DNA from: DATJZH01 sp035499215
GTDB lineage: Bacteria > Actinomycetota > Actinomycetes > Streptosporangiales > Streptosporangiaceae
DNA length: 18,338 nt
Direction of reading: 5' to 3'
Assembly: GCA_035499215.1 (NCBI GenBank)
Contig: DATJZH010000012.1
Span: 1-18,338, forward strand
Shown here in pieces: positions 1-5,766 of the stretch. The notes below the pieces were generated by a model, which saw only the letters and a list, made by a program, of their open reading frames with translations, was not told where the DNA came from and ran no database searches. The position numbers were made by a program, and so were the translations under genes. Each line of letters begins with the position of its first letter. Position 1 is the stretch's first letter.

Positions 1-1
1 A

Positions 2-163
2 CCGGTCGAGACCGTCGTGCACGGTCCGCTGCCCGATCAGGCGGCGCTGCACGGGTTTCTCGCCAGGCTCGAGACACTCGGCGTGCAAGTCCTGGAAGTC
101 CGGCGGCTGCATGAGCGGGGACCGCAGGCCACGCCTGGCAATCAGGCCCGGCCGGCTCCCTGA
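2..163 (+). CDS. 3' end of a small conserved actinobacterial protein (partial)
   Basis: The reading frame is open from the left edge and ends at TGA 161-163, giving 53 visible residues. The first part reads VETVVHGPLPDQAALHGFLA and continues to LEVRRL. This resembles the C-terminal end of short hypothetical actinobacterial proteins that finish with a 'GP-x-x-DQAALHG-x-L' helix and a short beta strand; the resemblance is from memory and no function is known to me. The last 17 or so residues (HERGPQATPGNQ...) are a polar, Gly/Pro-rich tail. The start lies outside the window, so full length, promoter and operon membership cannot be judged. The 486 bp after the stop contain no convincing gene, so this is probably the last gene of a rightward unit. 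Confidence 0.6.
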   Translation, partial: PVETVVHGPLPDQAALHGFLARLETLGVQVLEVRRLHERGPQATPGNQARPAP

Positions 164-275
164 CCAGGCAACGTCGAGCCGCCGGGATTACCCGCCGCGG
201 ATGCCCGCGGTCTGGCCGGTGAGGTGCTGGCTCAGCGGAGCATCAGGCTCGAGCGGCTCGGCGGTCCGCGAAGCC

Positions 276-365
276 GTCCATACCGGCAGGGCTGTCCAGA
301 CCGGCAGGGCTGTCCAGACCGGCAGAGCGGCCCAGACCGGCAGAGCCATCCAGGCCGGCAAACGA
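276..365. repeat. Degenerate 18-bp tandem repeat, five units
   Basis: Five consecutive 18-bp units begin at 276, 294, 312, 330 and 348. The consensus is GTCCAGACCGGCAGGGCT. The first three differ from it by only one or two bases and the last two have drifted further, especially the fifth. The period is a multiple of three, so every frame reads a 6-residue repeat, for example TGRAVQ on the plus strand. It lies outside any gene I accept. The function is unknown and copy number is likely to vary between strains. Confidence 0.85.
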
Positions 366-562
366 TGTGCACCCGCGAGTACGCCACCGCGGCGGCCGAG
401 CTGGCGCGGGCAGGCGGCGGCCTGCTCATACGCTGGGCGGGCCGTAGCAGGTCGTAGCATCCGCGGATCAGTCAGCGGCCCGGATTAAAGGGGTGCACGT
501 GCCCGAGCAAGCGGTGCGCCGGCCACCGCTTCGGCCGGGTCGCCGCAGGCAAGCCGTCACTC

Positions 563-604
563 CCAGCCGTCAGCGCCAGCCGGCGTCAGCGCCAGCCGTC
601 AGCG
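563..604. repeat. Imperfect 13/16/13-bp tandem repeat
   Basis: Three adjacent units start at 563, 576 and 592. Units one and three are identical (CCAGCCGTCAGCG). The middle unit is the same word with three extra bases (CCAGCCGGCGTCAGCG). The array ends about 45 bp from the ndh stop codon, in what would be the 3' untranslated part of the ndh transcript. Confidence 0.75.
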
Positions 605-649
605 CCACCAGTCGGGGCCGGGCCGCTGAGCTCTCGCCTGACGGCGGGC

Positions 650-2143
650 CTACCGGGCCGTCGGACCGCCGGCAATCCCGCCGGGCGAACCGCCCGGCGG
701 GCTGTGGCGGGCCGGGGCGGCGGCGGTTGGATCGTCGGCCGCGGCCGGCGGCACCTCGGCCGCGGCCGGCGGCACCGTGGCCGGCTGGCTGGGGCCCAGG
801 GGAAGGGCGTAGACATCCTGCAGGGTCTCGATCTGCTGGGTGGTGAAAGCCCGCTCGCGGCGGATGTCGCGGGTGAAGGCCAGCCACCAGCTGGGCAGGG
901 CAGCGATGCGGTTGCGGAAGCCGGTCAGGAACGCGATGTGGATGAACAGCCAGATCCACCAGCCCAGGAACCCATCGACCTGCAGCGGCCCGGCGGAGAC
1001 GACAGCACGGCCGCGGGAAATGTAGGCCGCCGAGCCGAGGTCACGATAGCGGAACGGCTTCTCCTCGACATCTCCGGAGATCCGGCGCCGGACGCGGTGC
1101 CCGGTGTAGAGCCCGGACTGCATCGCCACCTCGGCGACCCCCGGCAGCTTGTCAAGGCTCATCATGTCGCCGGGGACGGAGATCTCGGGATGGCCGGGGA
1201 TCGTGAGGTTCTTCTCGACCATGATGCGCCCGGACCTGTCGCGCCTGGCGCCAGTGGCGGCCGCGAGGGCAGCGGCGACGGGCGGGGCCTCCACCCCGGC
1301 GGTCCACAGCACCGTGCCCGCGTCATAACGGGTCTGCTCGCCGGCGTTATCGCGGACGAGCACCCAGCCCTCGTCGACGTGGGTGACGATCGAGCCCATG
1401 TGCAGCTCCACACCCAGCTTCTCCAGCGCCCTGGCGGCCTTCTGCGACAGTTTGGGGCCGAACGAGGCCAGCGGTGCGCTGCCGCCGTCGAAGAGCAGCA
1501 CCCGCGCGTCCTCCGGCTCGATGCCCCGGAACTCGGCGCGCAGCGTCTTGGTGGCGACCTCCCGGACCTGCCCCGCGAGCTCCACGCCGGTCGGGCCGCT
1601 GCCCACGAGCACGAATGTCAGGAAGGCGCGGCGTTCCTGCGGGGTCAGCGCAGTCTGGGCCATCTCGAACGCGCCGTAGACCCGGCGGCGGATCGCGAGC
1701 GCGTCGGAGATCGTCTTCATGCCCGGCGCCCAGCGGGCGAACTCGTCATGGCCGAAATAGGACTGCCGGACCCCGGCGGCCACGATGAGGTCGTCGTAGC
1801 CGTACTCGATGCGGTCGCCGCCGACCCGCCGGGCGATGACCCGGCGGGCGGCAGCGTCGAAATCGACGACCTCGGCCATCACGCAGTCGACGTTGTTGTG
1901 CTTCTTCAGCAGGTCACGCAGCGGGCTGGCGATCTTCCCCTCAGACAGGATGCCGGTGGCGCACTGGTAGAGCAGCGGCTGGAACACATGGTGCTGGGAA
2001 CGGTCGATGACCGTCACCGAGACGTTGCTGCGTTTCAGCGCGCGCGCCGCGAACAGCCCGGCGAACCCGCCGCCCACGATCACCACGCGGCGCTGCCCGG
2101 ATGGGCGCTGCCCGGATGGGCGCTGCCCGGATGGGTCTGTCAT
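650..2143 (-). CDS. ndh: Type II NADH dehydrogenase (NDH-2), non-proton-pumping NADH:quinone oxidoreductase
   Basis: This 497-residue protein is a membrane-associated flavoenzyme family member that passes electrons from NADH to quinone. The FAD-binding fold begins at residues 20-31 (VVIVGGGFAGLF) and the NAD-binding fold shows VLVGSGPTGVELAG at 178-191. A C-terminal amphipathic/hydrophobic anchor lies around 391-420 (GFLGWWIWLFIHIAFLTGFR). The quinone-site motif usually written AQxAxQ reads AEVAMQ at 337-342, a Gln-to-Glu change. Two additions are unusual: an N-terminal PSGQR triplication (residues 4-18) before the first beta strand, and a Pro/Ala-rich tail after about residue 450 with a 7-residue duplication. 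The ATG lies 20 bp after the stop of the upstream dehydrogenase, with a weak GGAG nearby, so the two are probably co-transcribed. Family assignment is firm; the effect of the motif change is not known. Confidence 0.93.
   Translation of the reverse strand: MTDPSGQRPSGQRPSGQRRVVIVGGGFAGLFAARALKRSNVSVTVIDRSQHHVFQPLLYQCATGILSEGKIASPLRDLLKKHNNVDCVMAEVVDFDAAARRVIARRVGGDRIEYGYDDLIVAAGVRQSYFGHDEFARWAPGMKTISDALAIRRRVYGAFEMAQTALTPQERRAFLTFVLVGSGPTGVELAGQVREVATKTLRAEFRGIEPEDARVLLFDGGSAPLASFGPKLSQKAARALEKLGVELHMGSIVTHVDEGWVLVRDNAGEQTRYDAGTVLWTAGVEAPPVAAALAAATGARRDRSGRIMVEKNLTIPGHPEISVPGDMMSLDKLPGVAEVAMQSGLYTGHRVRRRISGDVEEKPFRYRDLGSAAYISRGRAVVSAGPLQVDGFLGWWIWLFIHIAFLTGFRNRIAALPSWWLAFTRDIRRERAFTTQQIETLQDVYALPLGPSQPATVPPAAAEVPPAAADDPTAAAPARHSPPGGSPGGIAGGPTAR
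677..701 (-). terminator. 11-bp perfect hairpin inside the 3' end of ndh
   Basis: The arms CCCGCCGGGCG (677-687) and CGCCCGGCGGG (691-701) are exact reverse complements separated by the trinucleotide AAC. The structure lies within the last 17 codons of ndh, which encode a Pro/Gly tail, and is not followed by a T-run in the direction of transcription. Such stems in GC-rich actinobacteria may end transcription or protect the 3' end of an mRNA. Its position before the stop codon makes a standard intrinsic terminator doubtful. Confidence 0.35.
735..776. repeat. Exact 21-bp tandem duplication in the ndh tail
   Basis: Two identical 21-bp units occupy 735-755 and 756-776. Read on the minus strand they encode the paired heptads of the NDH-2 tail (VPPAAAE then VPPAAAD, the last residue differing because the reading frame is offset from the unit boundary). 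The duplication is in frame and affects only the flexible C-terminal extension beyond the membrane anchor. Confidence 0.8.
2091..2135. repeat. Exact 15-bp tandem triplication at the ndh N-terminus
   Basis: The unit CGCTGCCCGGATGGG occurs three times without a mismatch at 2091-2105, 2106-2120 and 2121-2135. On the coding strand it gives PSGQR three times, between the initiator MTD and the first beta strand of the FAD fold. Because the copies are identical and in frame, the array may change length by slippage without breaking the gene. Confidence 0.9.
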
Positions 2144-2163
2144 CGGATGCTCCGGTCCCTCGC

Positions 2164-3540
2164 TCAGCCAGCCGGGTTGTGCCAGGTATCCCGGTTGGCC
2201 AGCAGCCGGTCGGCTTCCTTCGGCCCCCAGCTGCCCCTGGCGTAGGGATGCACGGGGGTGGCGTCGCCGAGCACCGGGTCAACGACCTCCCACGCCGCGT
2301 CGACGGTGTCCTGCCGGGCGAACAGCCAGCGGTTCCCGTCCAGGGCGTCGCCGATCAGCCGGTCATAGGGCCGCTGGTCCGCCCCCGGCTCCCCGGAGAA
2401 GTTCAGCTCCTCGGGCTGCGGCTCCAGCCCGGCGCCCGGCTTCTTGCCGGCCAGCTGGAAGCTGACCGCGGTTTCCGGCCAGCACCGGAACCGCAGCGAG
2501 TTGGCCACGGCGAACGGCTCGATCCCGAACACGTCATGCGGCGGCCGCCTGAACCGGATTTCGACCTCGGTCGCGGTGACCGGCATGCACTTGCCGGCCC
2601 GGATCAGGATCGGCACGTCTGCCCAGCGCCAGCTGTCAGCGGCGAGCCGGACCGCCACGTAAGTCTCCGTGGTCGACCTCGAATCGACGCCGGCCACCTG
2701 GTGGTAGCCCTCGTACTGGCCACGGACCGTTTCCTCGGGGGTCAGCGGCCGCAGCGCCTTGACCACCCGCGCCTTGGCATCCCGCCAGGAGGCCAGGCGC
2801 GGCCCGTCGGGCGGCTCGGCCAGCACCGTGGCCAGCACCTGGAGCATGTGGTTCTGTACCACGTCCCGGATGGCGCCGGTGCGGTCGTAGAACCTGCCGC
2901 GGTCCGAGACGTCGAACGCCTCGGCCATGGTGATCTGGATGCGCTCCACGTACGTCCGGTTGAGCAGCGGCTCGAGCACCGAGTTGGCGAACCGGACGAA
3001 GAGCACGTTTTCCACCGGATCAAAGGCCAGCCAGTCGTCCACCCGGAAGATCGCCTCTTCCGGGAAGTACATGTGCATGGTGTCGTTGAGCTGCCGCGAG
3101 CTGGCCAGGTCGGTGCCGAACGGCTTCTCCACCATCACCCGCGCGTCCTTTGTCCGCCCGGCCGTGGCGATGCCCTGCGCGATCCGCCCGAACAGCAACG
3201 GCGGCACCTCGAGGTAGTACAGGACCCGGCTGCCCGTCCCGATGGCGTCCGACATCGACCTGTAGGTGGCATCGTCGCCCAGGTCCCCGTCGACGTACCG
3301 CAGCAGCCCGAGCATCTTCTGCGCCGCCGGGCTATTGGGGTTCATGTGGTTGAGCTGCAGCGAGGCGACCGCGTAGTCGCGGAACTGCGGCAGCCCCCAG
3401 CCGCTCTTGGCGACCCCGATGACCGGCACGTTGAGCACGCCCCGCTGCACCAGGCCCACCAGCGCCGGGAACGTCTCCAGCTTGGCCAGGTCACCGGTCG
3501 CGCCGAAGATCACCAGCGCGTCGACGTCGTTAGCCGCCAT
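2164..3540 (-). CDS. zwf: Glucose-6-phosphate dehydrogenase family protein with altered phosphate-binding site
   Basis: This 458-residue protein belongs to the G6PDH family, which oxidises glucose 6-phosphate at C1 with NAD(P)+; family members are usually about 490-510 residues. The N-terminal dinucleotide motif is GATGDLAK (13-20). VEKPFG (137-142) supplies the active-site Lys139, GAIRDVVQNHMLQ (222-234) supplies Asp226 and the catalytic His231, and Glu207 is present. The signature normally written RIDHYLGKE reads RVDDWLAFD at 166-174, so His, Tyr and Lys that hold the sugar phosphate (L. mesenteroides H178, Y179, K182) are Asp169, Trp170 and Phe173. The later GK-x4-K/R element reads GKCMPVT, with Thr322 at the last position. 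The chemistry looks intact, but G6P binding is questionable. The ATG has a good GAGGAG site, and ndh follows 20 bp downstream. The symbol reflects family, not proven substrate. Confidence 0.88.
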   Translation of the reverse strand: MAANDVDALVIFGATGDLAKLETFPALVGLVQRGVLNVPVIGVAKSGWGLPQFRDYAVASLQLNHMNPNSPAAQKMLGLLRYVDGDLGDDATYRSMSDAIGTGSRVLYYLEVPPLLFGRIAQGIATAGRTKDARVMVEKPFGTDLASSRQLNDTMHMYFPEEAIFRVDDWLAFDPVENVLFVRFANSVLEPLLNRTYVERIQITMAEAFDVSDRGRFYDRTGAIRDVVQNHMLQVLATVLAEPPDGPRLASWRDAKARVVKALRPLTPEETVRGQYEGYHQVAGVDSRSTTETYVAVRLAADSWRWADVPILIRAGKCMPVTATEVEIRFRRPPHDVFGIEPFAVANSLRFRCWPETAVSFQLAGKKPGAGLEPQPEELNFSGEPGADQRPYDRLIGDALDGNRWLFARQDTVDAAWEVVDPVLGDATPVHPYARGSWGPKEADRLLANRDTWHNPAG

Positions 3541-3617
3541 ACCAGCTCCTCACCCGGGCCGCCTGTCGCTGCGGCCATCAGATCGCGGCCGGGCGCTGCC
3601 GGCATCACTCGAAACGG

Positions 3618-4664
3618 GTGAAGGCAGCATGCGGCCCTGCTCCAGCACTTATGCTTTCCTCGGCCGCCGCGCACGTCCCCGCAGAACTCGCGGCCGGGAA
3701 GCGACCAGGCGCATTGTCCACAGCAGAAGGCAGCCAGCGGCCAGCCGTCCTAGACGCGGCCGGCTTCAGCGCCCTGTACCGGCGGCTGCGCGACGCGTCA
3801 GACTGGGGGGCGGCCGACCGGCGCGGCGCGCTGAACTACATCACGCCGCGGCAGGTGCTCGCCGCGGTGAATGAGATCCGGCTCGGCCGCCAGGCGAGCC
3901 TGGCCGCACCCGTGGCAAGCGGCGTGACGGCGGACAACCCGGAGCCGGCCATCCATCAGATGACCAGCCCGGCCGGGGACCAGGCTGATCCGACGGGACT
4001 GTCGTTCGCCATGGACCGGCTGGCCATGAACGTGCACGGCAATGCCGATAGTCACATGGACGCGCTGTGTCATGTCATCTACCGCGCCGGCCTGTACAAC
4101 GGGGTGGACGCGGGCACCGTCACCGCCGCCGGAGCGGCGCAGCTGTCCATCGAGGTGGCCCGCGACGGGGTCGCCGGCCGCGGCGTCCTGCTCGACATCC
4201 CGAGGCTGCGCAAGGTTCCCTGGCTGGAGCCAGGTGAGCACGTCACCGCCGATGACCTCATCGCGGCCGAGGCCGCGCAGCAGGTCCGCGTGGGCCAGGG
4301 CGACCTGCTCTTCGTCCGGGTGGGCCACCGCCGCCGACGGACCGAGCTCGGCCCCTGGGACACCGCCCATGCGCGGGCCGGACTGCATCCCGCCGCACTG
4401 GAATTCGTCGCGGACCGGAAGGTCGCGGTGGTCGGCAGCGACAGCAACAACGACACCACCGCCAGCCTGGCCGAGGGCGTCGAATTTCCGGTGCACGTGC
4501 TCGCCATCAACGCGATGGGCGTGCACCTGCTCGACTACCTGCAGTTCGACGATCTTGTCCCGCTCTGCGAGGAGGCAGGCCGCTGGTCGTTCTTCTGCGT
4601 GATCGCGCCGCTGCGGCTGGTCCGGGGAACAGGGTCACCGGTCAACCCCATCGCGGTCCTGTGA
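3618..4664 (+). CDS. Cyclase-family metal-dependent hydrolase (kynurenine formamidase/isatin hydrolase type)
   Basis: The family (PF04199-type) hydrolyses amide, lactam or ester bonds using a bound divalent metal. The signature H-x-G-T-H-x-D-x-P-x-H appears here as HGNADSHMDALCH at residues 140-152, keeping Asp144, His146, Asp148 and His152, followed by the typical 'GLYNG' turn. The substrate cannot be read from sequence; lactone opening, useful next to sugar dehydrogenases, would be speculation. The 348-residue length assumes the GTG at 3618. An in-frame ATG at 3651 and a TTG at 3714 are alternatives, because none has a clear ribosome binding site and the first 45 or so residues look unconserved (Ala/Pro-rich). 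The gene is divergent from the G6PDH-family gene across a 77-bp gap in which I see no convincing promoter, and it converges with cydB. Confidence 0.8.
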   Translation: MKAACGPAPALMLSSAAAHVPAELAAGKRPGALSTAEGSQRPAVLDAAGFSALYRRLRDASDWGAADRRGALNYITPRQVLAAVNEIRLGRQASLAAPVASGVTADNPEPAIHQMTSPAGDQADPTGLSFAMDRLAMNVHGNADSHMDALCHVIYRAGLYNGVDAGTVTAAGAAQLSIEVARDGVAGRGVLLDIPRLRKVPWLEPGEHVTADDLIAAEAAQQVRVGQGDLLFVRVGHRRRRTELGPWDTAHARAGLHPAALEFVADRKVAVVGSDSNNDTTASLAEGVEFPVHVLAINAMGVHLLDYLQFDDLVPLCEEAGRWSFFCVIAPLRLVRGTGSPVNPIAVL

Positions 4665-4666
4665 TG

Positions 4667-4695
4667 CCCGCCAGGCCTCCTATCCGGCTGGCGGG
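4667..4695. terminator. Hairpin between convergent cyclase and cydB genes
   Basis: The arms CCCGCCAG (4667-4674) and CTGGCGGG (4688-4695) are perfect reverse complements with a 13-nt loop that can add two further G-C pairs. It begins two bases after the stop codon of the plus-strand gene and overlaps the last codons of cydB. Position and symmetry suit a bidirectional terminator, although there is no T-tract on either side. Confidence 0.5.
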
Positions 4696-5759
4696 GCGCC
4701 CGCGCCGGGAGTCGTGATCGGCCCGGAGGGGACGCCGTCCGGCGCGCCCTGCGGGGCTGGCGACAGGAAATCCTTCCTGCTGACGCGCCGCCGGAACACG
4801 TAGTAGGTCCAGGTCTGGTAGGCCAGCACGAACGGCAGGAAGATGATGACGACGATCGTCATGACCTTCAGCGAGTACGCGCCGGACGCCGTGTTGTGCA
4901 CCGTGAGGTTGTACGCCGCGCTGGTACTGGACACCATCACGTTGGGGTACAGGCCGGTGAAGATCGACAGGATGCAGGCCGCCATCGTGACCGTGGTCGC
5001 GGCGAACGCGAAGCCTTCGTGGTGCTCCCAGACCAGCCAGACGGCCGCGATGACGGCAAGCACAGCCAGCAGCTCAACCGGGCTGAGGAAGAAATTGCTG
5101 CCGGACGTCACGTTCGTCCAGATGACGAACGCCACGACGGCGGCGCCCGTCAGCGGGGCCACCCGGCGGGCCAGGCGGCCGGCCCGGTCGCGCATGTCGC
5201 CGGTGGTCTTCAGGGACAGGAAGGTCGCGCCGTGCAGCAGGCAGATCAGCACCAGGGTGACCCCGGTGAGCAGCCCGTACGGCTGCAGCAGGTCCCAGAA
5301 TGACCCGGTGTACTGCTGGCTGGAATTGATCGGCAGCCCGTGCAGCAGGTCGCCCAGGGCCACGCCGACCAGCAGCGGGGCCAGCAGACTCCCCGCGGTC
5401 AGCAAGACGTCCCAGGTGCGGCGCCAGCGCAGCGCGTCGCGCTTGCCGCGGAACTCGAAGGACATGCCGCGGACGATCAGCGCCGCCAGCAGCAGCACCA
5501 GCGCGAGGTAGAAGCCGGAGAACATCGTCGCGTACCAGCCGGGGAACGCGGCGAACATGGCGGCCCCGGCCACGATCAGCCAGACCTCATTGCCATCCCA
5601 CAGCGGCCCGATCGTGTTGATGGCCGCCCTGCGGCCCGCCTCATCCCTGCCGACAGCGCCGTGCAGCATGCCCACGCCGAAGTCGAAGCCCTCGAGGATG
5701 AAGAAGCCGGTCCACAAGACCGTGATGACGATGAACCAGAACGGGATGAGATTGTTCAT
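4680..5759 (-). CDS. cydB: Cytochrome bd ubiquinol/menaquinol oxidase subunit II
   Basis: CydB is the haem-free pseudo-symmetric partner of CydA in the bd-type terminal oxidase, which reduces O2 to water with electrons from quinol and has high oxygen affinity. This copy has 359 residues, close to the usual size. It opens with the typical membrane helix and 'LEGFDFGVGML' segment (residues 22-32), followed by GPLWDGNEVWLI around residues 51-62, which carries the conserved Trp-Asp pair. Further hydrophobic helices run to about residue 325 and end in a short Pro/Gly-rich cytoplasmic tail. The start is 7 bp after the cydA stop, and the stop's last bases form part of the GAGGT ribosome binding site (TGAGGTCACG-ATG), so translation is probably coupled. 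No cydD or cydC assembly genes follow in this window. Confidence 0.96.
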   Translation of the reverse strand: MNNLIPFWFIVITVLWTGFFILEGFDFGVGMLHGAVGRDEAGRRAAINTIGPLWDGNEVWLIVAGAAMFAAFPGWYATMFSGFYLALVLLLAALIVRGMSFEFRGKRDALRWRRTWDVLLTAGSLLAPLLVGVALGDLLHGLPINSSQQYTGSFWDLLQPYGLLTGVTLVLICLLHGATFLSLKTTGDMRDRAGRLARRVAPLTGAAVVAFVIWTNVTSGSNFFLSPVELLAVLAVIAAVWLVWEHHEGFAFAATTVTMAACILSIFTGLYPNVMVSSTSAAYNLTVHNTASGAYSLKVMTIVVIIFLPFVLAYQTWTYYVFRRRVSRKDFLSPAPQGAPDGVPSGPITTPGAGAPPAG

Positions 5760-5766
5760 CGTGACC

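Larger units (their letters stand above)
164..649. other. 486-bp non-coding stretch carrying tandem repeats
   Basis: This is the space between the rightward partial gene and the leftward ndh gene. Several short frames are open here on both strands, but none has a ribosome binding site, and their translations are Arg/Pro/Gly-rich low-complexity sequence or simply read out the tandem repeats. I see no tRNA or conserved RNA fold. It holds an 18-bp array (276-365) and a 13/16-bp array (563-604). As the 3' flank of two converging genes it may serve as a termination region, but I saw no classic hairpin with a T-tract. Confidence 0.5.

Noticed and set aside
276..365. Considered as a CRISPR array
   Set aside because: Units are 18 bp and directly adjacent, with no unique spacers; this is a simple tandem repeat.
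111..488. Small frames over the 18-bp repeats (plus 111-488, 224-457; minus 188-460)
   Set aside because: They overlap the preceding gene or merely translate the repeats, lack ribosome binding sites, and the repeats read equally well in all frames.
704..3621. Long plus-strand open frames (704-2245 and 2101-3621) opposite ndh and the dehydrogenase
   Set aside because: Both are shadows of genes with clear catalytic motifs on the other strand; there are no ribosome binding sites or domains.
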